Positions 19,350 to 28,814 of a stretch of 28,814 nucleotides of DNA are shown here, piece after piece. A program made the translations under genes and the position numbers. Position 1 is the first letter of the stretch. Each line of letters begins with the position of its first letter. The notes under the pieces were generated by a model, which saw only the letters and a program-made list of their open reading frames with translations, ran no database searches and was not told the DNA's origin. Source of the DNA: Triparma columacea (taxonomy: Eukaryota; Sar; Bolidophyceae; Parmales; Triparmaceae); assembly GCA_030267965.1 (NCBI GenBank), contig BRYA01001126.1, forward strand, positions 1-28,814. The letters run 5' to 3'.

Positions 19350-21235
19350 TCAGGCCCAAATGCGGAATGTTTTGTCGCTACTTCCACTGACAAGCCTTTT
19401 GTCCTCGGGGTCGAACTTCACTGTCTGAACGGCGTCCTCGTGCCCTCTCAGTTCACTGACGACCTTCTTCTCCTGAGTGTCAAAAATTCTAACGACGGCA
19501 TCATCGCAGGCAGCCGCCACTCTCGTTCCGGAGCGGTCGAAGTCGACGCAATTGATGGGGTGGGGCGAACCTGACATTGATCCGAGCTCGGCGACCATCC
19601 TAACATCCCAAAGCTTGACAACGCCGTCAGCATCGCACGAGGCAATTGTATCTCCACGCAAGTTCATGCACACGTAGTTACAGGCGTTGAGGTGGCCGTA
19701 AAAGGTCTGGATGCAGAGGCCAGAGCGGCTATCCCACAGGGAGACAGTCTTGTCCCCGGATCCAGTGCAGACGTTGTTGGTAAAAGGCTGCCAGCAGACG
19801 CTGTTGACAGAGTCTACATGACCACGGAATGTTTGGCGGCAGCGGAGAGACTGAGTGTCCCAGAGGCGAGCGGTGTGATCCATCGAGCAACTCACGAGGA
19901 AATCTCCGGTGTGGTGATAGGAGACGCCCCAGACGGACTGGGTGTGGTCAGTAAAGGTGTGTGCACACGAGGCGCGGCTAAAGTCCCAGAGCTTGACGGT
20001 TGAGTCTCCAGAGCACGTAGCTAGGTGTGTGCCAGCGGGGTGGAAGTCCACCCCGGAGACCCAGTCCTTGTGACCCTCCCCGGACATCACGGCGTCGGCA
20101 TTAGGGACAGACCAGATCTTCCAAGTCTCGTCGTCGGACACGGTGGCAAGAACAGGTTTCCGAGGGTGGAAAGCGATCCCAGCGATCGAGTTGAGGTGGG
20201 CCGTGTAGGCCTTCTTGAGCTGGAATGACTCAACCCGGGGGGCATCAAAGTCAAGGTCGGCAAAGGGGTTGATGACTTCGTCGTCCTTGGGAAGTGTGGA
20301 GTCCCCACCCTTGCGGGGTTTCTTCTTTGTTGCAGCGGGCGGCGTTGCGTGAACCTTGCTGTCCATAAGAACCTTGATCTTCGCCTCAACCTCCTCAACT
20401 CTCGCCCTCATCCTATCCCTCTCAAGCCTCATAAGCATCTTCTCCTTCATGGCAACCTGATACTTGGCCTGGAGCTCCTTCAAGGTTGGTTCGTAGGACA
20501 GGTAGTGCTTGTGTAGGTGTTTGAGGTCGAGCGTGAGCTTGTCCTTCTCCTGCACGACGCGTTTGTGATGCATGCGGTGGAAGTCGCGCTGTAACAGAGG
20601 GCGAATCGACGAGGGGAAGCGAACCGAATGACAGGAGGGATGAGTTAGTGCACGGGCTTGGGCTCGCAAGGTAGATAAAATTTAGCCCCCTTCGACCTCT
20701 CTCTCTCTCTCTCTCTCTTGCCCTCAATCGTCCTCACCTGCTTCCTGAAATTATCCCAAGTGCCCCTCGCCTTCTCAGCTATAGCTTTCATTTTTTCCAT
20801 CTCCTTGCGCATCGTCACAACCTGCTCGTCCAACTCCTGGTTGCGCAGATAAATATCGGGAACAGGGTTCGTGTACTCCTCCCCCAACTTCCCCTTCGAC
20901 TGCAGCTCATACCACTCAGTGTTGAAACAGTCCAGGGTGCGCTCCATCCCAACCTTGATCAAGAAGTTGCGGATGAAATCATCCACCACGGCAGGGCGCA
21001 CTTCAGTGCCTGAGCGGGGCTCAGCAGTCATTGGGACCCCATGAGCGGCGGGAGAACCCCGCTTGGACTTCTGAAGGGAGGTCAGGGCAGACACGAGGTC
21101 CTCATCTGAATCATCATCCTCAGAGTCTGAGAGCTGCACGGCGGCGTAGTTGATGTCGTCGTCGTCAGAATCGGAGAACTCAACCTGCTCGAGCACCTCG
21201 ATCTCATCCTCAGGGCCAAGCTGCTGTGAAGCCAT
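19350..21235 (-). CDS. SPAG16: SPAG16/PF20, WD40 protein of the ciliary central pair, two exons
   Basis: Exons are 21235..20738 and 20588..19350 (578 residues). The intron is phase 0 after CAG with donor GTGAGG and acceptor TTACAG. Order along the protein: an acidic start; a LisH-like segment near 83-115 (DFIRNFLIKVGMERTLDCF); a coiled coil at about 137-235 containing RDFHRMHHKRVVQEKDKL, nearly the same as in animal SPAG16; and seven WD40 repeats from about 292 to the end (GHKDWVSGVDFHPAG, STVKLWD, GHVDSVNSV, SCDADGVVKLWD). Chlamydomonas PF20 links the two central-pair microtubules and is needed for flagellar beating. Length is close to the animal protein (631). Its presence says the organism makes a motile flagellum with a central pair. 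It lies head-to-head with the RPxTA gene. Confidence 0.93.
20697..20718. repeat. (CT)11 microsatellite in the SPAG16 intron
   Basis: Eleven CT dinucleotides in a row, read as GA repeats in the gene's direction, lie just after the donor of the 149-nt intron (20737..20589). Confidence 0.95.
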
Positions 21236-21735
21236 GAGGTTGGGTAGTGCTTGGACGAAAGGCTATAGGAAGGGGGGATTTCAAAGCCTGTGGAGGGCTG
21301 TTGGGGCACTGGGGGATGGAGCTGGTACTGAGGGGTAGGACGGATGAGAAATAACGATGGAAAACTTTCGGGATCAGTGCGCGGGCGAGAAAAGATGCTC
21401 CAAAACAGAGTTGTTTTTGAGAAAGGTCCTCCTTAACAGCAAAACTAGGAAACCCGTCGGCCTTGGGCGCTGAAAGGAACAGAATCTTTCAGACAAGCAG
21501 TTGTTTGGTTGTAAGTTGACACACTTTCGCAACTTGAGCGGCAGAAGAGGTAAAGACGGGACATATTACTGCATTGAGGTAGAGGGGGCGCTCTACTAAC
21601 CAGAGGGTGCTATTCTGAACGTGTGCAGGGCTTTCGCGGTATATTTTTGTTGAGGGCCTTGCTGCTGCAGATTCCGAGTCGCGGACGCAGGAAGATCCAA
21701 AGGGCAGATCGAGGGTGCGGCCGCGCTTTACCGCA
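21236..21735 (+). promoter_or_regulatory. Divergent promoter region and 5' UTR intron of the RPxTA gene
   Basis: 500 bases separate the starts of SPAG16 and the RPxTA gene. On the + strand a strong donor (GTAAGT at 21511) is followed by a TACTAAC branch site near 21594 and a GTGCAG acceptor ending at 21628, so a 118-nt intron in the 5' leader is likely. No ATG in the upstream exon reads through in frame, which supports starting translation at 21736. 21236-21510 should hold the shared promoter; I recognise no element in it. Confidence 0.55.
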
Positions 21736-23025
21736 ATGACAATGACTCCGCTCGAGGTCATGCTGGCCAAGAAGACCATCCATGCAAAGCAGAGGAGAAA
21801 AGATAGTCAGGAAATGGCGAGCTATATTGCCACGCAGAAGCTAAACCACGCGAAGGCAGTGCACTTGAGGAAAGAGGCGATATTGCGGATGGAGAGGGGG
21901 GGCGAGGAGATGAAGAAGAAGATGAAAAACAGCAGCAGCAGCAGCAGTATTGGGTTTGGGTCCCTGGGGGGGGGGGAGGTAATGGTCGGAGACTACGCAG
22001 ATGTAAGAGAGCAGACGTTGAAATTCAACGAGAGCTCGAAGAGGGCAGGGATGGGTCGGGGGGGTTTGGGGTCGTCAACCAGCAGCCCGAACTTGCTCAT
22101 GGGCATGCGCAGGGAGAGCGAGAGGGGGGTGCTAACTCTCGCGTACAAGATTAGGGCCAAGGCCAACGGAGACGGGGCCGCGGGGAGAGAATTCATCGGC
22201 ATTAATACTAGCAGAAAGATCGCCAAGGACGACATGAGGGAAACCATCAGGGAGCTCAAGATGAGGAAGGAGAGGCCCCAGACGGCCGGGGGCAGTTTTG
22301 GGGGGAGCAGGGGGGGGAGTAGGGTGGGGAGCAGGGGGGATAGTTTCGGGTGGAGCAGGGGAGGGGAAAGTAGGACGATAGCAAGGGGATCCAACAACAT
22401 GGACAGCCCACCCTCGACGGTCCGACGCCCGAGCTCTGCTGTGGCGGGGTTCGGCGGCGGAACCAGCAGCAGGAGCAGAAACCAGTACGAAGCGATGAGG
22501 GCAGCGGCGAGCATGACGAGGACGTCCGAGAGGCCCAAGACCGCGGGGGTGTTGGTGAGGGACGCGGAGGTTAAGGATCTGGTGAAGGAGTACAACATGG
22601 ACAGAATGATGTCTACCCTGATGGTAAAATCCGAGAGCGTTGGGGCCCTGGGGATCGGAGTCAAGGCGGTGAGGATAGTAGATAGGAGTACGCCGGTAGA
22701 GGAACAAATTCAGGTCGGCAATTTTGAGACGACACACCTTCACAAGCTGAGGATGGGTTACCTGACCGGACAGGGTTTCGCCTTTGACCTGGACATGACC
22801 GGGGGGGGGAGCGGAGGAGGGAAGAGAAGTAAGAAAAAAAAGGGAAAGAAGGCGAGGCCATACACTGCGACGGGGTCGACGCGCCCCCCGAGGCCCCGGT
22901 GGAAAAACACTGGGGAAGGACCAGCTTGGAGACCCATGCACACCGAGAGCGAGCCTGTCCACATCAGATACGTATCAACGGGTTCAAAATACCCAAACAA
23001 TCCCTACACGATGAATACATACTAG
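21736..23025 (+). CDS. Basic, largely disordered protein with four RPxTA-type motifs
   Basis: The coding region is a single exon of 429 residues from the first in-frame ATG. Residues 1-65 form a charged helix (TPLEVMLAKKTIHAKQRRKD). Then come a poly-Ser stretch, Gly/Ser/Arg-rich low-complexity segments, a helix at about 160-178 (IAKDDMRETIRELKMRKE), and a Lys-rich patch near 365. The motif RP-x-T/S-A occurs four times: RPQTA (180), RPSSA (231), RPKTA (266) and RPYTA (374). The end is Tyr/Pro-rich. No enzymatic domain is present. RPxTA-like repeats in basic, disordered proteins are something I associate with ciliary or microtubule-binding proteins, and the head-to-head position with SPAG16 points the same way, but this is inference. 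Family unknown. Confidence 0.65.
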   Translation: MTMTPLEVMLAKKTIHAKQRRKDSQEMASYIATQKLNHAKAVHLRKEAILRMERGGEEMKKKMKNSSSSSSIGFGSLGGGEVMVGDYADVREQTLKFNESSKRAGMGRGGLGSSTSSPNLLMGMRRESERGVLTLAYKIRAKANGDGAAGREFIGINTSRKIAKDDMRETIRELKMRKERPQTAGGSFGGSRGGSRVGSRGDSFGWSRGGESRTIARGSNNMDSPPSTVRRPSSAVAGFGGGTSSRSRNQYEAMRAAASMTRTSERPKTAGVLVRDAEVKDLVKEYNMDRMMSTLMVKSESVGALGIGVKAVRIVDRSTPVEEQIQVGNFETTHLHKLRMGYLTGQGFAFDLDMTGGGSGGGKRSKKKKGKKARPYTATGSTRPPRPRWKNTGEGPAWRPMHTESEPVHIRYVSTGSKYPNNPYTMNTY

Positions 23026-23052
23026 GATGAAGGTGGATGAAGGTGGATGAAG
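23026..23052. repeat. Short direct repeat after the RPxTA stop codon
   Basis: The 10-bp unit GATGAAGGTG occurs twice in full and once in part, starting on the base after the TAG stop. It is followed by a G-rich run. Probably 3' UTR. Confidence 0.85.
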
Positions 23053-23237
23053 AGGGAGAGGGGAAGGGGGGGGGGAGGGGAGAAAAATGAAAATGGAGAT
23101 TTGAGCCTGGCTAGTCTGTGTCTGCAAATGCAGAAAAGTGAAGAACTTTACACTATATTCCAAAAGCAACCGCCTTTCTTCTCTTCTTTATGTCACCGCC
23201 GTCTCCACCCCCCCCCCGACGCCGCCTCACAAACCGC

Positions 23238-24978
23238 CTAACTCTGCTGGCACTGAACACCCTGACCACCCCTTCCGTCGTCATCTGAGTCGTCGTCATA
23301 GGCTGACCCTCCGTGGCCCGCAGCCCCGCCCTTACCGAACTGCTTCACGTTGGCGGTCTCCAGAGATACATGCTCTACCTCATCCTCGTCAACATCAATG
23401 TCCATGCAAGGGTTGGGAAGGAGTTTTTTAAGGGAGGAAATGACCTCGGCGTCGAGCTCGCCGTCAGTGGGAAAGTCCACGCGGAAGAGGACAAACAGCT
23501 TCCCCTTGACAAAGGGGTTGCCGTGGGAAGGCATGCCCTCGTTGTCGACCGTTTTTACGTACGGCGTCCCCCCAGGACCCTCGGGCTTGATGATCTCCCC
23601 AGGCTTGGACTCGATGAGGATCTGCCTTCCGTCGAGGTGGGTGATGAGCCACTTGAAGCCGCAGATGGCCTCGTTCAAGGAGATGGTCTTGGTGATGAGG
23701 AGGTCAGCGCCCTTCCTCTTGAAGGTGGAGTGCTCCTGCGAGGGTGACGAGCGAGGCGAGTGCGGTGAGCGAAGCAAGGGAGTCGGACAACGAGCGCTTC
23801 GGCGGGCCAGATCATTCTCTCCGCAACAATGCACTTTCCATCCTTTCTTGTCCATTCTCACCTTTTCCTGCACGACAAAGACAATGTCGCCAGTCTCCAT
23901 GTTGGGCTTCTCGTCAGCCAGGCCCCTGAAGGTGATCTTCTGGTTGTGCCTCATGCCCTTCTCGATGTTGACCTCCAGAACCTTGCGCTCCTGCGACGGA
24001 GAGAAGCAAGTCGCAACATTTTTGTGTTAAAATCTTCATGTAATCGCTATGTTGCGCTCCTCCTCTCTGGGCTTTGCCATTCCTCACCTTCTTGGTTTCG
24101 CACTGGTATCCCTGACCACCACAGTCACTGCACTTCCTTTGAATTTGCTGCCGGGGGGGGAGGGGAGGGGGGAGAAGCGAAGCAATGAATGGAAGTGGCG
24201 TTAGAATCTCACTGAGTTCCTAGCCCTACCCACCATCGCTTCGCTCGTCGCAAGATCATTCTCACCTGAACCATGCCCATGGCAATTTGCCTCAACTCCA
24301 TCACCACGCCCTGCCCGTCGCAAGTGCGGCACTGATGCGACTCCCCCACAATGACCTGGCGGTGCACCGCGAGCTTGACGGTCTTGCCGTTGTAAAGGTC
24401 CTCGAGGGAGACCTTCAGGGGGTGCTGCACGTCGTCCCCGCGGCGAGGACCAGAGCGGCCGGATCCCCTTCGCCCCCCGAAAAACATACTGAACAGGTCG
24501 TCACCCCCCCCCCCTCCTCCCCCCCCACCCTCGGTGACACCCTCCAACCCGAACTTGTCGTATTTGGACCTCTTGTCAGGATCCGAGAGGATCTCATAAG
24601 CGGCAGAAATCTCCTTGAACTTCTGTTCGTCTCCACCCTTGTCAGGGTGGTGCTTGATGGCGAGCTTGCGATACGCCTTCTTAATGTCCTTCGCATCGGC
24701 GCTCTTCTCGACCCCGAGAGTCTCGTACAGCTGGGGAGAGGTTGGGTGAGGAAGGGAGTTTGAGAAACAGGCTGCCGAGCGGAGGCATTTCAAGTGGAGA
24801 TATTTGGATAGCACTCCTCCACGGCCGTCAAATCGTTCCCACCCAGTAACTAACATCGCACGGCATCAACTTTCTCGCTCACCTTGCTGGTATCAACATC
24901 CTTTCCTCCCCCCCTCCTACCACCTCCGCCTCCTCCTCCTTGTGCAAAATGCTCAAATGGATCGCCTCCGAAAAACAT
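23238..24978 (-). CDS. DnaJ/HSP40 co-chaperone (DNAJA/Ydj1 type) with half zinc finger and CaaX end, five exons
   Basis: Exons are 24978..24883, 24730..24266, 24147..24088, 23990..23862 and 23735..23238 (415 residues). All joints are phase 0. The J domain covers 33-97 with HPD at 60-62; a Gly-rich stretch follows. Only two CxxCxGxG modules are present: CRTCDGQG (166) and CSDCGGQG (193). These correspond to modules 2 and 3 of Ydj1/DnaJ. Where module 1 should be, the continuous exon reads RQVIVGES; where module 4 should be, it reads YQCETKK. The two substrate-binding beta domains follow ([35 protein letters not shown]). The protein ends VQCQQS, a CaaX box, so farnesylation and membrane attachment are likely as in Ydj1. 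It should deliver substrates to Hsp70. A CTAAC branch site plus ACAG just before the ATG suggests a 5' UTR intron. Confidence 0.92.
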
Positions 24979-25704
24979 GCTGTGATGGGAGGAGGGAATG
25001 CCGTTAGAAAGGCGAATATGGGGGCGCAAAAGGGAAAGGTTGGGAGGGATTGAATATATTTTGCAATTTCCAACACTGCCCGCGTTTGTGGAGACCCGAA
25101 CAGACTCCTATTTTTCTCCCTGTGAGACGATGTGAGGTATGCAATATAGCGGGATGTGTTCAAAATACTAAATAGAGAAGGATGATTAAGGTTCTGTCGT
25201 TGTATGCTGCTCAATCCTTTTTTTATCTTCAGGAGTCCCACCTTACTATTTTTTCCAAATTCTGGAATTATCGTCATCTTCCGAACTTCTCTTTTTTCTC
25301 TTTTACTGTTACTGTTTAGGGTTATAAACACCTTCAAAAACAATCGTCCCTCACGCTAATGGGACTTGGTTATTTGCTGTAGGTTTTGTTTATGTAATAA
25401 TATTACGTTTACGTGTCCAGGAGTGTGACTTTTTTGTTTTGCTGTTGACAATTTCAGCGCCAGTACGGTAAAATTCGTCGCCATGAGTGAACGTGTGGTT
25501 TGGTTTACACCATTTCCATATTCAATTTTAATTCGGAGTCGTTTATTCCCCTTCAAATCAGCCAAAAAGAAAAAAGGAAGAAAACCAAGAACACTCGGCG
25601 GACCATTCTGACAAAAGACAAGACAAAATAGCCTCCTTTTGGGCTTCTTGCCTCCTTTTTAAAGTCAAAGGAAAGGTTACAACACATTTAAGGCATCCGT
25701 TGTG
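24979..25704. promoter_or_regulatory. Divergent spacer between DnaJ and HECT genes
   Basis: 726 bases lie between outward-facing starts. On the - strand, 24979-25015 looks like the end of a leader intron (TTTCTAACGG, pyrimidines, ATCACAG). The middle is AT-richer than the exons, with poly-T tracts near 25220 and 25430. No coding frame with family likeness, RNA gene or repeat is visible. Confidence 0.45.
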
Positions 25705-28700
25705 ATGGGTGCACAACAGAGCAACAGATCGTCGTCGAGTTACCCTGGTCAGGACTCACGCACTGTAGTCCAACAAGTGGGGGGTCCCGTCTCAGCAAGT
25801 GGGGGGTCCCAGTCTCAGCAGAGGCCTGCGCAAAGGTCGAGGGGTGTCCATCCGGTGAGTTTATTGCTCTTTTATAGCTGCGCTTGGCTTATTGGAGTAA
25901 TTGACTATGAGAGGGGGTGAACTTTGAGGGAAGGAATCTTACTTGACAGGAACGAACATGGTGGAGAATTGGGACGTTGCTTGAGGTTGCGCTTTTGACG
26001 ATGGCAATTTAAGACAACAGCTCGAGGACTACTGCGTACTGTCATACCGTTCCGTTCCGTGCCTTCCTTTCCACCCCTCCATTTCCTCCTTACCTAACCC
26101 CTCCCTCTTCCCAACCCAACCTTGACAGGGGGCAAGGGAGAACCGCCAACCAGGGTCGTACTCCACCGGCGGCGGACGGCAACCGACAGCAAACGGCAGA
26201 CCCGGGGGGGGGGATCAGCGTTACGATGTTACCATTCCACCCGGAGTTAGCGGAGGACAGACATTTCAGGTGGAGATTAACCACGCCAGGGTGAACGTGC
26301 AGTGCCCTCCGGGCATGAGGGCCGGTCAGAACCTCCGCATCACTCTCCCACGTAACCAGAACGCCGGCAACAACTCGAACAGACAGGCGTACATGGTAAC
26401 CATCCCCGCAGGTGTGCGCCCCAGGGAGCAGTTCAGGGTCATGGTGAATGGGCAGGAACTCATGGTCACCTGCCCGGACAATGCACGGCCGGGAACCAAC
26501 GTGAGAATTTTCCCCCCTGCACCGACTGACAGCAGCAGGAGGAGAGAAAGGGGGGGTGCCAGCGCTCCCCGGATCCAGGTACGAGGGGGATTGTTGGTTT
26601 TGGTCTTGTGTGCGTCGCCGTTCTCCTCCCCCTCCCCCTCTTCTCAACCCCCTTCTCAACCCCCTTCTCCCCACCCTCATTCCCAGACGTTCGAGGTGCA
26701 GGTGCCCGCGGGTGTTCAGCCCGGTCAACCGTTTGCGCTAATTGCCAACGGCCAGAGGGTCCTGGTGACTTGCCCCGCCACCGCTGGGCCCGGCCAGCGC
26801 ATTCGCTTCCAGCTCCCTGTCCACAACGGGACCGGCGACAAGAAGGGCGACGTGAGCGTAAACGCGGTCAAGCTCTCTTACGCCAAGGACGGATGGTCGC
26901 GCTGCCTCGACCCTGGGGACATGAAGTTCCACTGGGTCCTCAACACTTCGGAAGTCGCCGAGGAAACCAAGGTGAGAAGGAGGGGAACAAGAAAAGCGAC
27001 GGCGACATTGGCGCATTACATTGCAACACAATCAAGCCACTCAACACTTATTGCAACCAACTTCTCGCTCCTCTCGCACAGACCTCAGAGGACGAGTTTG
27101 ACCCCGAAAAGTTTGCCATCGTCCGCAAGATCAATTTCAGCGGCGTCGACGGCGTCCCAGGCCAGCAGGCCAGCCTCATGGTGCACGGCGTCGAGGTTTC
27201 CATGCATAGCGCATCGGAGGTGCCCACCGAGGCGAGGTGAGTACAGAACGGGCAAGAATTGGAACAATGAGGTAGAACTCCAACGATGAACTCCTACGTA
27301 AACGTGTGAAAATTCTCATCCATTAATGGGACCCCTTTCGCGCCTCGTTACGCTCGCCACAGGGTCGAGCGCCCGCTTCACGATAAGGAATCGGGGCCGC
27401 TTTACGACCACGCGAAACTCGCCGAGATCCACGGCCAGAAGTTCCCCCAGAAATTGGAATGGTTCAGGGAGGCCTGCCTTAAGCTGCGCACGCCTTGGGA
27501 GGAGGAGGTGAGAGTTGGGCTAGGGTTAGAGGACGATAATGTACTAATTGTAACCTTTCTCGTTTCGCTTGTTTCACGCATCGCCCACCAACCCCCTCCC
27601 CTCATCCCTCTACCAGCACACCTTTATCTTCATCCGCCGTACGCACCTCATTCAAGATTCTTTCAAGGGAATCATGGACCTCGAGGCAAGCCAACTGCGC
27701 AACATGTTCAGGTTTGAGTTCATCGGCGAGCCTGGAATAGATGCCGGAGGTGTCGCGAGGGAGTGGTTCCAGGTGAGGGCACATTTCACGCCACCAATCG
27801 CTCGGCTATCCTTTTCTCTGTCGCCTTCAAGCTCACCCCCCCCCTCCTCCAACCCCCTACCAGCTCGTCGCAGAGCAGGTCTTTCACCCCGACTTTGGAC
27901 TCTGGCAATATTCTGCAGTGAACCAGATGTGCATGCAGATCAACGCGTCGTCCGGAATCGCCAACGAACAACACCTTGCATACTTCCGCTTCATTGGAAG
28001 GGTCCTCGGGAAGGCCCTCTTCGATAGTCAGCTCATCCCCTCCCATATGATCCGACATCTCTACAAGCACATCCTCGGCTGGCCCCTCATGTTCGACGAC
28101 ATTGAGATGATCGACTCGTCAGTGCACAGGAGCCTTCAACAGGTCCTCGAGTACGCCAAGAGTGGGGCAGACGTTGAGGACTTGTGCCTCGACTTCACTG
28201 TCACCGAGGAGATGCTGGGAGAAAGCAAGATCATCCCCCTCGTGGAGGGCGGCGAGGACATGGACGTGACCAATGACAACCTCAAGCTCTTCATGGAGGC
28301 GCGCCTCAAGTATCAGGTCCTCGACAGGTGAGAATTGGCAATATACATACTTGCGGCTCGCGTTGCTCCGCAAAATTTCAACTCAACCAATTAATGCTCG
28401 TTATTGCAGGGTGAAAGACCAGCTGAAGGAACTCCTCATTGGCTTCTACGAGGTCGTCCCCGAGGCTCTCCTCATTGTCTTCGACTTCCAAGAACTCGAG
28501 CTCGTCATGTGCGGGCTCCCAGAGATCAAGATGAACGACTGGAAGATCCACACCGAGTACCTGGGCGAGTACGAGTCCAAGAAACAAAATCACCAGGTGA
28601 CCACGTGGTTCTGGGAGGTCGTTGACGAGTACTCCGAGGAGCTCAAAGCCCGCCTTCTCCAGTTCGTCACCGGCACCAGTGGGGTGCCAGCGAGCGGCTT

Positions 28701-28763
28701 CTCGCATCTTCAGGGGAACGATGGAAACATCAGGTTGTTCTGCATCAATAGTATCGCCTTGAG
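25705..28763 (+). CDS. HECT E3 ubiquitin ligase with N-myristoylation signal and three N-terminal repeats (3' end outside window)
   Basis: Eight exons are inside the window: 25705..25854, 26129..26578, 26687..26971, 27082..27236, 27363..27507, 27617..27772, 27864..28327 and 28410..28763. A ninth donor (GTGAGT) follows at 28764, so 719 codons are visible. The protein starts MGAQQSNR, which fits N-myristoylation (Gly2, Ser6). Three similar 43-residue repeats follow at about 82, 138 and 202 (YDVTIPPGV, YMVTIPAGV, FEVQVPAGV, each with a V.CP....PG..(I/V/L)R half). Residues 245-350 match nothing I know. The HECT domain starts near 355: FIRRTHLIQDSF, EFIGEPGIDAGGVAREWF, YFRFIGRVLGKALFD, IGFYEVVPEALL, LLQFVTGTSGVP. 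It is NEDD4/HUWE1-like. The catalytic cysteine near the C-terminus is past the right edge. It should transfer ubiquitin at a membrane; targets are unknown. Confidence 0.92.
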
Positions 28764-28814
28764 GTGAGTGAAGGGTGGGGGTGAAGGGCGGGTTTGCCCT
28801 AATGGGCTGTTCTT

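Noticed and set aside
23238..23954. A continuous open frame covering the DnaJ C-terminal half as one exon
   Set aside because: It contains a stop-free intron (23861-23736). The spliced form matches the DnaJ family without an insert and has good splice borders.
1..28814. tRNA, rRNA, CRISPR array, insertion sequence or transposon
   Set aside because: No cloverleaf, spacer-repeat pattern, transposase motif or terminal inverted repeat was recognised by eye on either strand. A covariance-model scan was not possible here.

Overview
The window is nuclear DNA of a flagellated, intron-bearing eukaryote, most likely a stramenopile alga (the Parmales/bolidophyte-diatom neighbourhood is my guess, not a proof). 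The evidence is as follows. Coding exons join across short GT-AG introns (about 55-200 nt) with CTAAC-type branch sites. The genes are densely packed on both strands. Products include axonemal proteins (SPAG16/PF20, a CFAP90-like protein), a channel-type CLC with CBS domains, a farnesylation-type DnaJ and a HECT ubiquitin ligase. There is no operon logic, no bacterial RBS pattern and no RNA gene that I could recognise.

Layout, left to right: a 12-bp-unit minisatellite open on both strands (115-791); a two-exon CFAP90-like ciliary gene (-, 969-1402); a TPR protein with an acidic tail (+, 1533-2241); an FKBP isomerase with a long novel N-terminus (-, 2317-3653); a 1578-residue membrane protein joining START, transmembrane, TKL-type kinase and START modules (-, 3828-8965); a CLC chloride channel (+, 9098-11974); a roughly 20% GC island (12121-12480); a multidomain PriCT-2/FN3/FN3/WW protein (-, 12691-16043); a small unknown gene (+, 16322-16880); a TMEM161-family membrane protein (-, 17110-19182); SPAG16/PF20 (-, 19350-21235); an intrinsically disordered RPxTA-motif protein (+, 21736-23025); a type-I-like DnaJ that keeps only half of its zinc finger (-, 23238-24978); and a HECT E3 ligase with an N-myristoylation signal and three beta-type repeats, cut by the right edge (+, 25705-28763 and beyond).

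I rebuilt 27 coding introns (one open at the right edge) by hand from donor, acceptor, branch site and reading-frame agreement. 22 of the 27 donors are GTGAG and 17 of the 27 are phase 0, usually after AAG, CAG or GAG. Several of the long open frames here only look like single exons because an intron happens to be free of stops.

The genes do not form one pathway. Three of them (CFAP90-like, SPAG16, and by inference the RPxTA protein placed head-to-head with SPAG16) point to a motile cilium. The START-kinase, the CLC channel and TMEM161 are membrane proteins. FKBP, DnaJ and the HECT ligase belong to protein folding and turnover. The least ordinary items are the START-TM-kinase-START protein, the PriCT-2/FN3/WW protein, the half-zinc DnaJ, and the tandem-repeat HECT ligase.
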